From: Microcaldota archaeon
GTDB taxonomy: Archaea; Micrarchaeota; Micrarchaeia; Anstonellales; Bilamarchaeaceae
Reading direction: 5' to 3'
DNA: 13,322 nucleotides
NCBI GenBank assembly: GCA_018813445.1
Contig: JAHJBR010000165.1
Span: forward strand, 1-13,322
Of this stretch, positions 6,984-13,322 are shown piece by piece; positions within the stretch are counted from its first letter, which is position 1, and the number at the start of each line of letters is the position of its first letter. A model generated the notes under the pieces. The model was not told the origin of the DNA, searched no databases, and worked only from the letters and a program-made list of their open reading frames with translations. Made by a program: the position numbers and the translations under genes.

Positions 6984-7718
6984 ATGCCGAGAGGAAAAAA
7001 AATCGTAATTGATAGGGACATTTCAGATCGTGTAGTTGAAAACCTGAAGACAATAAATCTTGAAGGTATAAAGAAAAGCTATGACGGTAGGCGAAGCTCA
7101 ATATCAACTTCACTTGCAAACATATACAATGAAGCGCAGAAGCTGTATCAAAGAAAAGAGCTTGATCCTGAGATGCTAGAGAAAAAGGGGTTATACACCA
7201 TTCCAAACGCATATGAACTTTTGAGGCAAAATAGTTTTGATGTTTCATTCAGGGCATTCTGTGGAAGAGTAGAAAGGGCAACCATCCCATCAGTAAAAAT
7301 CGGAAATAAAAGATATATTTCTATAGACTCTCTTAATTCCATCATGAATATGCGCGACGAATTCTATTCAGTAAAAGAAGCATTTGAGAGATATAAGAAA
7401 TTCAACAGCAAAATTAACTACAGAGCATTTATAGGAAGAATAGAAAAAAGATCGGTTCCTTCTGTAAAAATAGGCACTAAGAGGCTTGTACCACGTAATG
7501 CAATTGATGCTCTTACTCATGTTGCAAAGAGCTACTACACTGTATCACAAGCGATACAGAGGCTTCGCAAATCAGGAATCCAAATTAGGAGAAATGCTTT
7601 TGAGAGAAGGCTTGATAGAAACAGGGTTCCTCACACAAAGATTGCAGGAAGAAGGTATATCCCAATGGATGTTCTTGATGAGCTTGTATCTAAGGAGATT
7701 GCTCTTAGGCAAAAATAA
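6984..7718 (+). CDS. Basic protein with three tandem excisionase/MerR-like helix-turn-helix units
   Basis: The 244-residue, strongly basic protein is probably DNA-binding. Residues 1-70 are charged, with a likely helix ending in QKLYQRKELDPEML. Three diverged copies of a unit of about 57 residues follow (71-126, 127-183, 184-244). Each has an aromatic-Tyr-Thr/Ser start, an A-x-E-R-L helix, a second helix around RAFxGRIE, then a [IV]PSVKIGxKRYIP hairpin and a final helix. This order matches the HTH_17 (excisionase-family) winged-helix pattern, in which the second helix and the hairpin contact DNA. Single-copy proteins of this type are common; I do not know a described protein with three. It has its own promoter and sits 67 bases ahead of polB on the same strand. 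A regulator or nucleoid/replication factor is possible, but function is inference. No enzymatic or metal-binding motif is present. Confidence 0.8.
   Translation: MPRGKKIVIDRDISDRVVENLKTINLEGIKKSYDGRRSSISTSLANIYNEAQKLYQRKELDPEMLEKKGLYTIPNAYELLRQNSFDVSFRAFCGRVERATIPSVKIGNKRYISIDSLNSIMNMRDEFYSVKEAFERYKKFNSKINYRAFIGRIEKRSVPSVKIGTKRLVPRNAIDALTHVAKSYYTVSQAIQRLRKSGIQIRRNAFERRLDRNRVPHTKIAGRRYIPMDVLDELVSKEIALRQK
7194..7715 (+). repeat. Three tandem protein-level repeats (HTH units)
   Basis: The units begin near 7194, 7362 and 7533, each about 168-183 bases long. Conserved positions include the initial aromatic pair, the helix with Glu/Gln-Arg, Arg-Ala-Phe or its equivalent, Val/Ile-Pro, Lys-Ile-Gly or Lys-Ile-Ala-Gly and Arg-Tyr/Leu. 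The nucleotide sequences have diverged well beyond easy recognition, so the duplication is old and the copies are not recombining. Confidence 0.8.
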
Positions 7719-7755
7719 TTGATATTCTTGAGATGCGCTGAAAATAAGCCATCTA

Positions 7756-7766
7756 TTTTTTTAATT
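7756..7766 (+). promoter_or_regulatory. T7 run: terminator of the HTH gene and/or polB TATA element
   Basis: Seven T residues followed by AATT lie 38 bases after the HTH-gene stop and 20-30 bases before the polB ATG. A T run of this kind can end archaeal transcription. Its 3' half could also be a weak TATA element that would start polB at or next to its ATG, giving a leaderless message, which fits the absence of any Shine-Dalgarno before 7786. Confidence 0.4.
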
Positions 7767-7785
7767 TACTTCCCTCATTCTAATT

Positions 7786-10167
7786 ATGGTTAAAAAAAAG
7801 AAGGCACTTTTCCTAGATGCAGATTATTCAGTAAATGATAATAAGACCTATGCCAGGCTTCTTGTAAAAGGAAAGAAACGAACAAGGCTGCTTTTTCAAT
7901 ACGACCCATATTTCTATGCGGATGCTGTAGGGAAAAAAGATGTGGTAGCGGAACTTAAAGTAAAGAAACATGGCGAAAGTATATCTGTAAAAAAAGTAGA
8001 GGTTGTAACCAAGATAGTTGATGGGAAGGAAAAGGAATTGCTAAAGATATATTGCAATAAACCTGCGGATGTTGTTGCTCTTAGAGAATCAGTGCCATTC
8101 AAATGCTATGAGCACCGAATACACTATGGAAGAAGATTTATGCTTGATTTTGGAATACGTCCTTTCTCAATAATCCATTATGAACGAGAAGGCAATATAA
8201 TAAGTAAGATAAGAAAAGTGGATGAAGAAAATAATCGAATTAAACTGGATAAGATTGCGTTTGATATTGAAGTATATAATCCTCTTGGTGCTCCAAGAGA
8301 GAAAAAGGATCCTGCAATAATGATAAGCTACTTTGGAGAAAAGAAAGGCGTTATCACATATAAGCAGGCTAAAAAAAGTTTTGTGCATGTATGCAAAAAT
8401 GAAAGTGAAATGATCACAGGTTTTGAAAATAAAATAGCTGAACTAGATCCGGATGTGATATATGGGTATAATTCAGGCAATTTTGACCTTCCATACTTGA
8501 AAGCAAGAGCGGATGTACTAAAAATAAAGCTTGCCTTAGGAAAGGGCGGTAAGAGCTTTAGAATGATAAGAAAAGGCATGATAAGCGGTGCAAAAATACC
8601 TGGAAGAATCCATCTGGATTTGTATCCTGCAGTAAGGTTTTTTGGATTTATTGGAATGGTAAAGGCACAGGTATTTACCTTAGAGAATATATATGCAGAA
8701 ATAACTGGAAAGAAAAAGAAAATGGTCCAGCGCCTTGCAATATGGGAAATGTGGGATAAAGGAGATCTTGAAGAATTAGCTGAATATTCATTAGGTGATT
8801 CTGAAGTCACATATGAATTAGGTGAACACATCTACCCATTGTTGGAGGAACTCAGCAAAATCACCAGAATGCCTTTATTTGATACTGGTTTAGCAACCAG
8901 TGGCCAGTTAGTGGAAAGCCTATTAATGAGCGAATCCGTGCCGCGCAACGAGATAATCCCCCCTAGACCAAGCGGCGGAGAAGCAATGGAACGACAGAAG
9001 AATCCCATAGAAGGCGCATTCGTAAAGCTGCCTGATCCAGGAATATATGATAACATTGCGGTTTTTGATTTTAGAGGTCTATATCCATCCATAATTATTT
9101 CATATAATATTGACCCTTTCAGGCTTCTTGAAAAAGGAAAGCATGGCGATTCATTTGAATCTCCAACTGGCGCGCGATTTATGAAAAAGCCCAAGGGATT
9201 AATACCATTTACTCTTGAAAGCCTTCTAGATCTTAGAGCAGGGATAAAAAAGACGCTAAAGGAGATGAGCAAAGGAAGTGAAAAATACAAAAAAGCATAT
9301 GCAAGAAGCCATGCGTTGAAGATACTTGCAAACTCTTTCTATGGTTATTTGGGCTATGCACGCTCAAGGTGGTATAGTCGGGAATGTGCAGAAAGCGTCA
9401 CTGCGTGGGGAAGGATGCATATTTTGGATGCTGCAAAAAAAGCTGAGAACGCTGGATTCAAAGTGCTTTATGCAGACACTGATTCATTGTTTTTGCTGCT
9501 TGGAGATAAAGGAAAAAAACATGCCTTGGCATTCCTAGAAAGCATAAATAAAAACCTCCCTGAAAAGATGGAGCTAGAATTAGAAAACTTCTACACCCGT
9601 GGAGTATTTGTATCTAAAAAACAGGAGGAAAAAGGCGCTAAGAAAAAATATGCGATGCTTGCCGAAGACGGCAGTATAAAAATACGGGGATTTGAGTTGG
9701 TTAGAAGGGATTGGAGCAAGATTGCAAAAGACACACAATATTTAGTGCTTGAGATTATACTTAAAGAAGGAGATAAAGACAAGGCAATCAAAGTTGTAAA
9801 AGAGACCATTAAAAAACTTAAGGAAGGTAAAGCAGCTCTCTCAGACTTGATTATTTACACTCAGCTTACAAAACATCCTAAAAATTATGAAATAATAAAC
9901 CCTGAGGTTGCGGCTGCTAGAAAAGCAGTTGCTAAAGGAGTTCCTTTGGAAAAAGGAAGCATTGTTCCCTATGTAATTGGGAGGAGTGGGAAAAGCATTT
10001 CAGACAAGGCAGAATATGCTGATTATGCAAAAGATTATGATCCGGATTATTACATAAACAATCAGGTGCTTCCCGCAGTGATGAAAATACTAAAGGAGCT
10101 TGGCTGTGATGAAGATGAGCTAAAGAATAAAGGAAAGCAAAAAAGCCTTAATCATTTTCTTGAATAA
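7786..10167 (+). CDS. polB: Family B DNA polymerase (replicative, proofreading)
   Basis: The 793-residue enzyme resembles the euryarchaeal PolB3/Pfu type and is uninterrupted. The 3'-5' exonuclease has all its acids: Exo I FDIE (Asp160, Glu162), Exo II YNSGNFDLPYL (Asp234), Exo III YSLGD (Tyr334, Asp338). Polymerase motif A is DFRGLYPSI (Asp428), motif B includes KILANSFYGYLGY, and motif C is YADTDS (Asp564, Asp566). A KKKYA element and an IRGFELVRRDWSKIAKDTQ thumb segment follow. The last residues, QKSLNHFL (785-792), form a PIP box for binding the sliding clamp. Tyr14, Pro41, Val96 and Tyr114 align with the uracil-pocket positions of Pfu polymerase (Tyr7, Pro36, Val93, Phe116), so read-ahead uracil sensing is likely (alignment done by eye). 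Motif A has Gly where many relatives have Ser or Ala. The start at 7786 has no Shine-Dalgarno and may be leaderless. Confidence 0.97.
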   Translation: MVKKKKALFLDADYSVNDNKTYARLLVKGKKRTRLLFQYDPYFYADAVGKKDVVAELKVKKHGESISVKKVEVVTKIVDGKEKELLKIYCNKPADVVALRESVPFKCYEHRIHYGRRFMLDFGIRPFSIIHYEREGNIISKIRKVDEENNRIKLDKIAFDIEVYNPLGAPREKKDPAIMISYFGEKKGVITYKQAKKSFVHVCKNESEMITGFENKIAELDPDVIYGYNSGNFDLPYLKARADVLKIKLALGKGGKSFRMIRKGMISGAKIPGRIHLDLYPAVRFFGFIGMVKAQVFTLENIYAEITGKKKKMVQRLAIWEMWDKGDLEELAEYSLGDSEVTYELGEHIYPLLEELSKITRMPLFDTGLATSGQLVESLLMSESVPRNEIIPPRPSGGEAMERQKNPIEGAFVKLPDPGIYDNIAVFDFRGLYPSIIISYNIDPFRLLEKGKHGDSFESPTGARFMKKPKGLIPFTLESLLDLRAGIKKTLKEMSKGSEKYKKAYARSHALKILANSFYGYLGYARSRWYSRECAESVTAWGRMHILDAAKKAENAGFKVLYADTDSLFLLLGDKGKKHALAFLESINKNLPEKMELELENFYTRGVFVSKKQEEKGAKKKYAMLAEDGSIKIRGFELVRRDWSKIAKDTQYLVLEIILKEGDKDKAIKVVKETIKKLKEGKAALSDLIIYTQLTKHPKNYEIINPEVAAARKAVAKGVPLEKGSIVPYVIGRSGKSISDKAEYADYAKDYDPDYYINNQVLPAVMKILKELGCDEDELKNKGKQKSLNHFLE

Positions 10168-10201
10168 CCGCTAATAGCCATTTTATAGTCGGTCCAAATG
10201 G

Positions 10202-10209
10202 TTTATAAG
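10202..10209 (+). promoter_or_regulatory. TATA box upstream of the 290-residue unknown gene
   Basis: TTTATAAG, 35 bases after the polB stop, would start transcription near 10228-10232. A second A/T-rich element, AAAAAAATATA at 10224-10233, is nearer to the chosen ATG and could serve instead. Either way the gene probably has its own promoter. Confidence 0.45.
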
Positions 10210-10256
10210 AATTTGCTGTCATAAAAAAATATACCAAATTGCTTAGTGTGGGGAAT

Positions 10257-11129
10257 ATGCACCAAGAATATGAAAAACTACATGGGACAGAGTTGGAAGT
10301 ATCCAAACCCAAATTCGTAAAGAATGAAGCTAATGAGATGCCCCAGTTTACGAAAGAAGTTCCGCTGAAGACAATAGTGAAAAAGCATGGGGGAAGAGCA
10401 GTAATAGAATACGAATGGAGCCTGCTTGGAGGAGAAGAGATAAAGATAAGCCTACTTGATGTTAAGGAAGATGAGAGCCTGCAATACGTGCATAAACTGA
10501 AGATAAAGGATGGGGAAGAAGTAGGCTCATTCAAGATAGCTAATACTGTTTACATAATACGAAAAACAACTGAAGAAGTTGCAAAAGAGATTGTTAAGAC
10601 CAGCGAGAAAATTAGCGCTTCCATAATAAAGGCCATAGGATATTTCAGAACTACGGAAGGAAATTACTATACCATAAGCAGGGCTGAAAATGATTGGTGG
10701 TCTTTAGATATTAGAACCGGACTTAAGCACTTTTCTACAAATTCAATGGATTCCAAACAAAAGACAAGGTTTGTAGATATGATAATTGAGCAAGCCCTTA
10801 AAATATATGAAAAAGGATATTCGCTTGCAAAGCTTGATCTTAGCGATTGGGTAGTTACTAAAGATCAGGTGCTCTTAGAGAATACTTCTAGGGTAACTAA
10901 AGGCGGCCCGGCAAAGGAGAAAATAGGTAATTTCATTGGGAACATTAAAGGGCTTGCAGAAAACGGGACCGGACAAGCAGATCTATTCTACATACTTACA
11001 CTTTCAGTCAACCATATGCGAAAGGAATATCAAAACTGGTATGTTGAAAGAAACGGAAACAATGTAAAAAATGGAGTTCCTGAAGATTTCCAGATCGTGG
11101 AAGCTGCAGAACGAGAACTAATGAACTAA
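10257..11129 (+). CDS. Unrecognised protein with a faint kinase-like pattern
   Basis: This is a 290-residue soluble protein with no signal peptide or membrane helix. I do not recognise the family. Residues 45-103 look like a small beta-rich lobe (RAVIEYEWSLLGGEEIKISL, GSFKIANTVYIIRK). A helix follows (104-126), then a hinge-like YYTISRAENDWWSLD (137-151) and a helical part. Within that part, IYEKGYSLAKLDLSDWVVTKDQVLLEN (183-209) resembles the catalytic loop of RIO/ABC1-like kinases, but the usual HGD or HRD triad is replaced by KLD and no DFG is evident. A pseudokinase or a chance likeness are both possible. In-frame TTG 10239 and GTG 10248 are alternative starts; ATG 10257 is preferred because of the preceding GTGGGG. 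Its stop at 11127-11129 directly abuts the rad50 stop, and it follows polB by 89 bases. Confidence 0.7.
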   Translation: MHQEYEKLHGTELEVSKPKFVKNEANEMPQFTKEVPLKTIVKKHGGRAVIEYEWSLLGGEEIKISLLDVKEDESLQYVHKLKIKDGEEVGSFKIANTVYIIRKTTEEVAKEIVKTSEKISASIIKAIGYFRTTEGNYYTISRAENDWWSLDIRTGLKHFSTNSMDSKQKTRFVDMIIEQALKIYEKGYSLAKLDLSDWVVTKDQVLLENTSRVTKGGPAKEKIGNFIGNIKGLAENGTGQADLFYILTLSVNHMRKEYQNWYVERNGNNVKNGVPEDFQIVEAAERELMN

Positions 11130-13322
11130 TTATACTTCTTCAGAGAACGTAGATGAATTCGGGCTTTTTTCTCTTCCAAGACGGTAAGTGCTGGCAAATT
11201 CAGAACCCATTAGCCCTTCTTCATGTGTTATTACAAAACTCTGCTCGATTATTTCTGGAAGTCTATATTGTAATGCATTTGCAAGAACTGCCACTGCTTC
11301 TTTATCTAAATTATGCGTTGGTTCATCTAAAACAAGCATACTCATATTTGGAGTAAGCACTGTGGCCAATGCGGTTCTAAACACTAAAGCAACAGTAGCT
11401 CTCTCGCCTCCACTCACTAATTCAACTGACCTCCATTCTCCATCATAAAGTTCAAACGAATATCCTTTTGAATTAGTGGTTATCTTGAGTTCTGTATAAT
11501 CATTATACGGATAAAGCACTGGCCATATACTGTTCATCGCAGCATTTATGGCTTCTATTACCTCTTTCCTTAATTCAGCTTGTGTTTCTATTATTGCATT
11601 CCTAAAGAGCGAAAGTTCCTCTTCTAAAACCGAAAGATTGTTTATTGCTTCATTCAAATCTTCTAGTGTTTTGACTTCTGAACTGGTAAGTGCAAGAATA
11701 TCTTTGGATGATTTTGACCTGGAATCTAAAGATGAAAGCTCCATTGCAACCCGCTCAGCATTCAATTTGAGTTGTTCGCATTCTTTGGATTTATTCTCAA
11801 ACTCTGACTCTTCAAAAACAAGCAATAAAGATGATTTCTCAGAATCTGAAAGTTCCTTACTTAAATGAGAAAGACGCTTGGCTGCTAAAATGTTTTTTTC
11901 TAATTCAGAATATTCACTTTCAATTCCTTTTAATTCAAGCATGAACTTTTCCTGGTTCGACCTGGCTCTGGTGAGTTCAGCTTTATTTTGTTCCATGATC
12001 TGCATTAACGTAGTTTTCTTGTCTTTGTTTTCAACAAGGTTTGCAATGGATTTATCAAGCATGGATATTTTTTGTATTATGAATTCGGTTCTTCTTATAC
12101 GCTCTTTGATGAGAATAAGCTTATCGATCAAATTTTTCCTTAATGGAACAATCCTTTCAACTTCTATTTTATTGCTTTGAATTTCCTTCCTATGTTCTTC
12201 AATAACATGAATGATACTGTCTTTTGTTAACTGGTGTGAACAAACAGGGCATTTCGAAAGCGATGGAGATAATGCACCAATAGAATTCTCAATTCTTGCA
12301 CTACTTGATATTAGATTTTTAACAGTTGCTTCTAAATCCACCAACTCATTCTCCATCTTGTTCCTTTCTATAATTAATTCTTCATGTGTTCTATTCTGGA
12401 TGGATGAACTGAGCTCGTTCTGAAGTGATTTTTTCTCTGCTTCTGCGCGCGTGCTCTCTTCTATTTTCATCTCCAATGATCCAAATTGCTTAGAATAGGA
12501 ATTGTATTTTTCTTGAAGAGAATTTACGAAACTTCTTTTTTCCATAAGTAAATTACTCAATTCTATTTTTCTAGATTTGAGTGCTGCAAGCTCAGTTTCT
12601 TGAGGCTGTTTTCCTTTCAGCTGTTCTGATATTTGTTCAATGGTTGCCTTCAGGGCAACTATTTTTTCTCTAAGTTTTAGGAACTTCTCTTTTTTTTCTT
12701 TAAGCGCAGAAAATTTAGTGCTTGCTTCATAATATAGATTCCTATGCGCTGCTACTTTTTTAGTCAGTTCTATTTTTGATGCTTCGAGCTTCTCTAGCTC
12801 CTCTTTTGCTTGCTGTTCTTTACTGCGCATTTCATCAAGCTTTTTTCTGTCGAATTTAGTTTCGTGAGAGCGTTTTGCAAACCTCAGCCTATTTATCAAA
12901 GTTACAGAGTTTTCCCTGGCACGTTCAAAACGATCTAAACCAAGAAGGCTATCTATTTCATCTTTTCTTTTCCCTGGTTCTATGGAAAGGAAATAATCTA
13001 TGCGATTCTGCGCTGAATATATTGCCCTGCTAAAAAGAGGATAATCTATACTTAGAAGCTGTTGAATGTATTTTGTAACTGCGGATTGGCCTTTTTCCAC
13101 AAGTTGGCCATCTTTTCTTATTTCAGCGCTGCTTGTTACTTTATCCTTTGCATCCTTGCTAATTGCCCTAACTATTTCATATTTACCTCCATTCCATTCT
13201 AAAGAAAGATTTATGCGTGCCTGCATTGCACCATGCCGAATAACTTCTGCAAGGGTTATTTTACGGTTTTCGAGTGAAGGAAATGATGAAAATAAGGCAA
13301 AACTTATTGCATCTAAAACAGA
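11130..13322 (-). CDS. rad50: DNA double-strand-break repair ATPase Rad50 (N-terminus outside the window)
   Basis: The open frame spans 730 residues and runs off the right edge, starting SVLDAISFALF, which is the helix directly after Walker A; that motif and about 35-40 residues are missing. Next come the Q-loop (YSAQNRIDYFL, Gln codon 13008-13010) and a long charged coiled coil. A zinc hook (CPVC, codons 12240-12251) lies near the middle, followed by the returning coiled coil. The C-terminal lobe has the ABC signature SGGER (11400-11414), Walker B MLVLDEP with THNLD (about 11304-11339) and an H-loop FVITHEEG. Rad50 dimerises through the hook and works with the nuclease Mre11 to process DNA ends. 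Mre11 would be expected just upstream on this strand, beyond 13322. An internal ATG at 13226 is not the start because conserved Rad50 sequence precedes it. The inferred full length of about 770 residues is somewhat short for the family, mainly in the coiled coil. Confidence 0.96.
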   Translation of the reverse strand, partial: SVLDAISFALFSSFPSLENRKITLAEVIRHGAMQARINLSLEWNGGKYEIVRAISKDAKDKVTSSAEIRKDGQLVEKGQSAVTKYIQQLLSIDYPLFSRAIYSAQNRIDYFLSIEPGKRKDEIDSLLGLDRFERARENSVTLINRLRFAKRSHETKFDRKKLDEMRSKEQQAKEELEKLEASKIELTKKVAAHRNLYYEASTKFSALKEKKEKFLKLREKIVALKATIEQISEQLKGKQPQETELAALKSRKIELSNLLMEKRSFVNSLQEKYNSYSKQFGSLEMKIEESTRAEAEKKSLQNELSSSIQNRTHEELIIERNKMENELVDLEATVKNLISSSARIENSIGALSPSLSKCPVCSHQLTKDSIIHVIEEHRKEIQSNKIEVERIVPLRKNLIDKLILIKERIRRTEFIIQKISMLDKSIANLVENKDKKTTLMQIMEQNKAELTRARSNQEKFMLELKGIESEYSELEKNILAAKRLSHLSKELSDSEKSSLLLVFEESEFENKSKECEQLKLNAERVAMELSSLDSRSKSSKDILALTSSEVKTLEDLNEAINNLSVLEEELSLFRNAIIETQAELRKEVIEAINAAMNSIWPVLYPYNDYTELKITTNSKGYSFELYDGEWRSVELVSGGERATVALVFRTALATVLTPNMSMLVLDEPTHNLDKEAVAVLANALQYRLPEIIEQSFVITHEEGLMGSEFASTYRLGREKSPNSSTFSEEV
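11165..11170 (+). terminator. T6 run, possible terminator of the plus-strand gene inside rad50
   Basis: Six T residues follow GGGC about 36 bases after the stop at 11129, within the 3' coding end of the opposing rad50. In reverse, six A residues at 11066-11071 give rad50 a matching T run inside its neighbour. Both transcripts would then overlap at their 3' ends. Confidence 0.3.

Noticed and set aside
7786..10167. Intein or split polymerase, both known in archaeal PolB genes
   Set aside because: Motifs A, B and C are contiguous at normal spacing and total length is close to that of Pfu polymerase; one uninterrupted frame.
10239..10256. TTG start six codons upstream of the unknown gene's ATG
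   Set aside because: TTG starts are uncommon and there is no Shine-Dalgarno ahead of it; the ATG at 10257 has a GTGGGG element. GTG 10248 remains possible.
12240..12251. CPVC as half of a zinc finger in a separate DNA-binding domain
   Set aside because: It lies at the midpoint of the two coiled-coil arms, which is the Rad50 zinc hook; the second pair of cysteines comes from the partner subunit.
13224..13226. ATG at 13226 as the rad50 start
   Set aside because: The frame stays open to the window edge and encodes conserved Rad50 sequence (LDAISFALF) upstream, so the true start is outside the window.
1..13322. CRISPR arrays, insertion sequences, tRNA or rRNA genes
   Set aside because: No regularly spaced direct repeats, transposase motifs, terminal inverted repeats or cloverleaf-like T-arm sequences were found by reading; intergenic gaps are too short for most of these.

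Overview
The window reads as chromosomal DNA from an archaeon with low to moderate G+C (roughly 35-40% by eye). The evidence is a euryarchaeal-type family B DNA polymerase with a C-terminal PCNA-binding motif, a Rad50 ATPase, TATA-like boxes (TTTATAAAT, TTATAAATA, TTTAAAAA) about 40 bases ahead of several starts, short or absent leaders, and GGTG-type Shine-Dalgarno cores. A bacterial-type gyrA is also present, as in many euryarchaeal and some DPANN genomes. I cannot fix the lineage further; a DPANN or a euryarchaeal lineage both fit.

Layout. Bases 2-193 hold the end of an unrecognised plus-strand gene. It converges on a minus-strand pair (315-3050): a DUF2207 membrane protein with a long polyglycine tail, followed 21 bases later by an ArsP/COG0701-type permease. 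A 107-base divergent promoter region separates this pair from gyrA (3158-5590). Four more plus-strand genes follow: a secreted, membrane-anchored beta-sandwich protein (5644-6888), a small basic protein made of three tandem excisionase/MerR-like helix-turn-helix units (6984-7718), DNA polymerase B (7786-10167) and an unrecognised protein with a faint kinase-like pattern (10257-11129). The last of these abuts the stop codon of a minus-strand rad50 (11130-13322), whose N-terminus, including Walker A, lies outside the window.

Functionally, three genome-maintenance proteins lie within about 10 kb: gyrase A (supercoiling), PolB (replicative synthesis and proofreading) and Rad50 (double-strand-break processing with Mre11). 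The triple-HTH protein just ahead of polB and the unknown protein just behind it are the two most promising uncharacterised genes. Most genes appear to have their own promoters, so this is a neighbourhood rather than one operon. I found no tRNA, rRNA, CRISPR array, insertion sequence or intein, and no gene-free stretch above about 125 bases.
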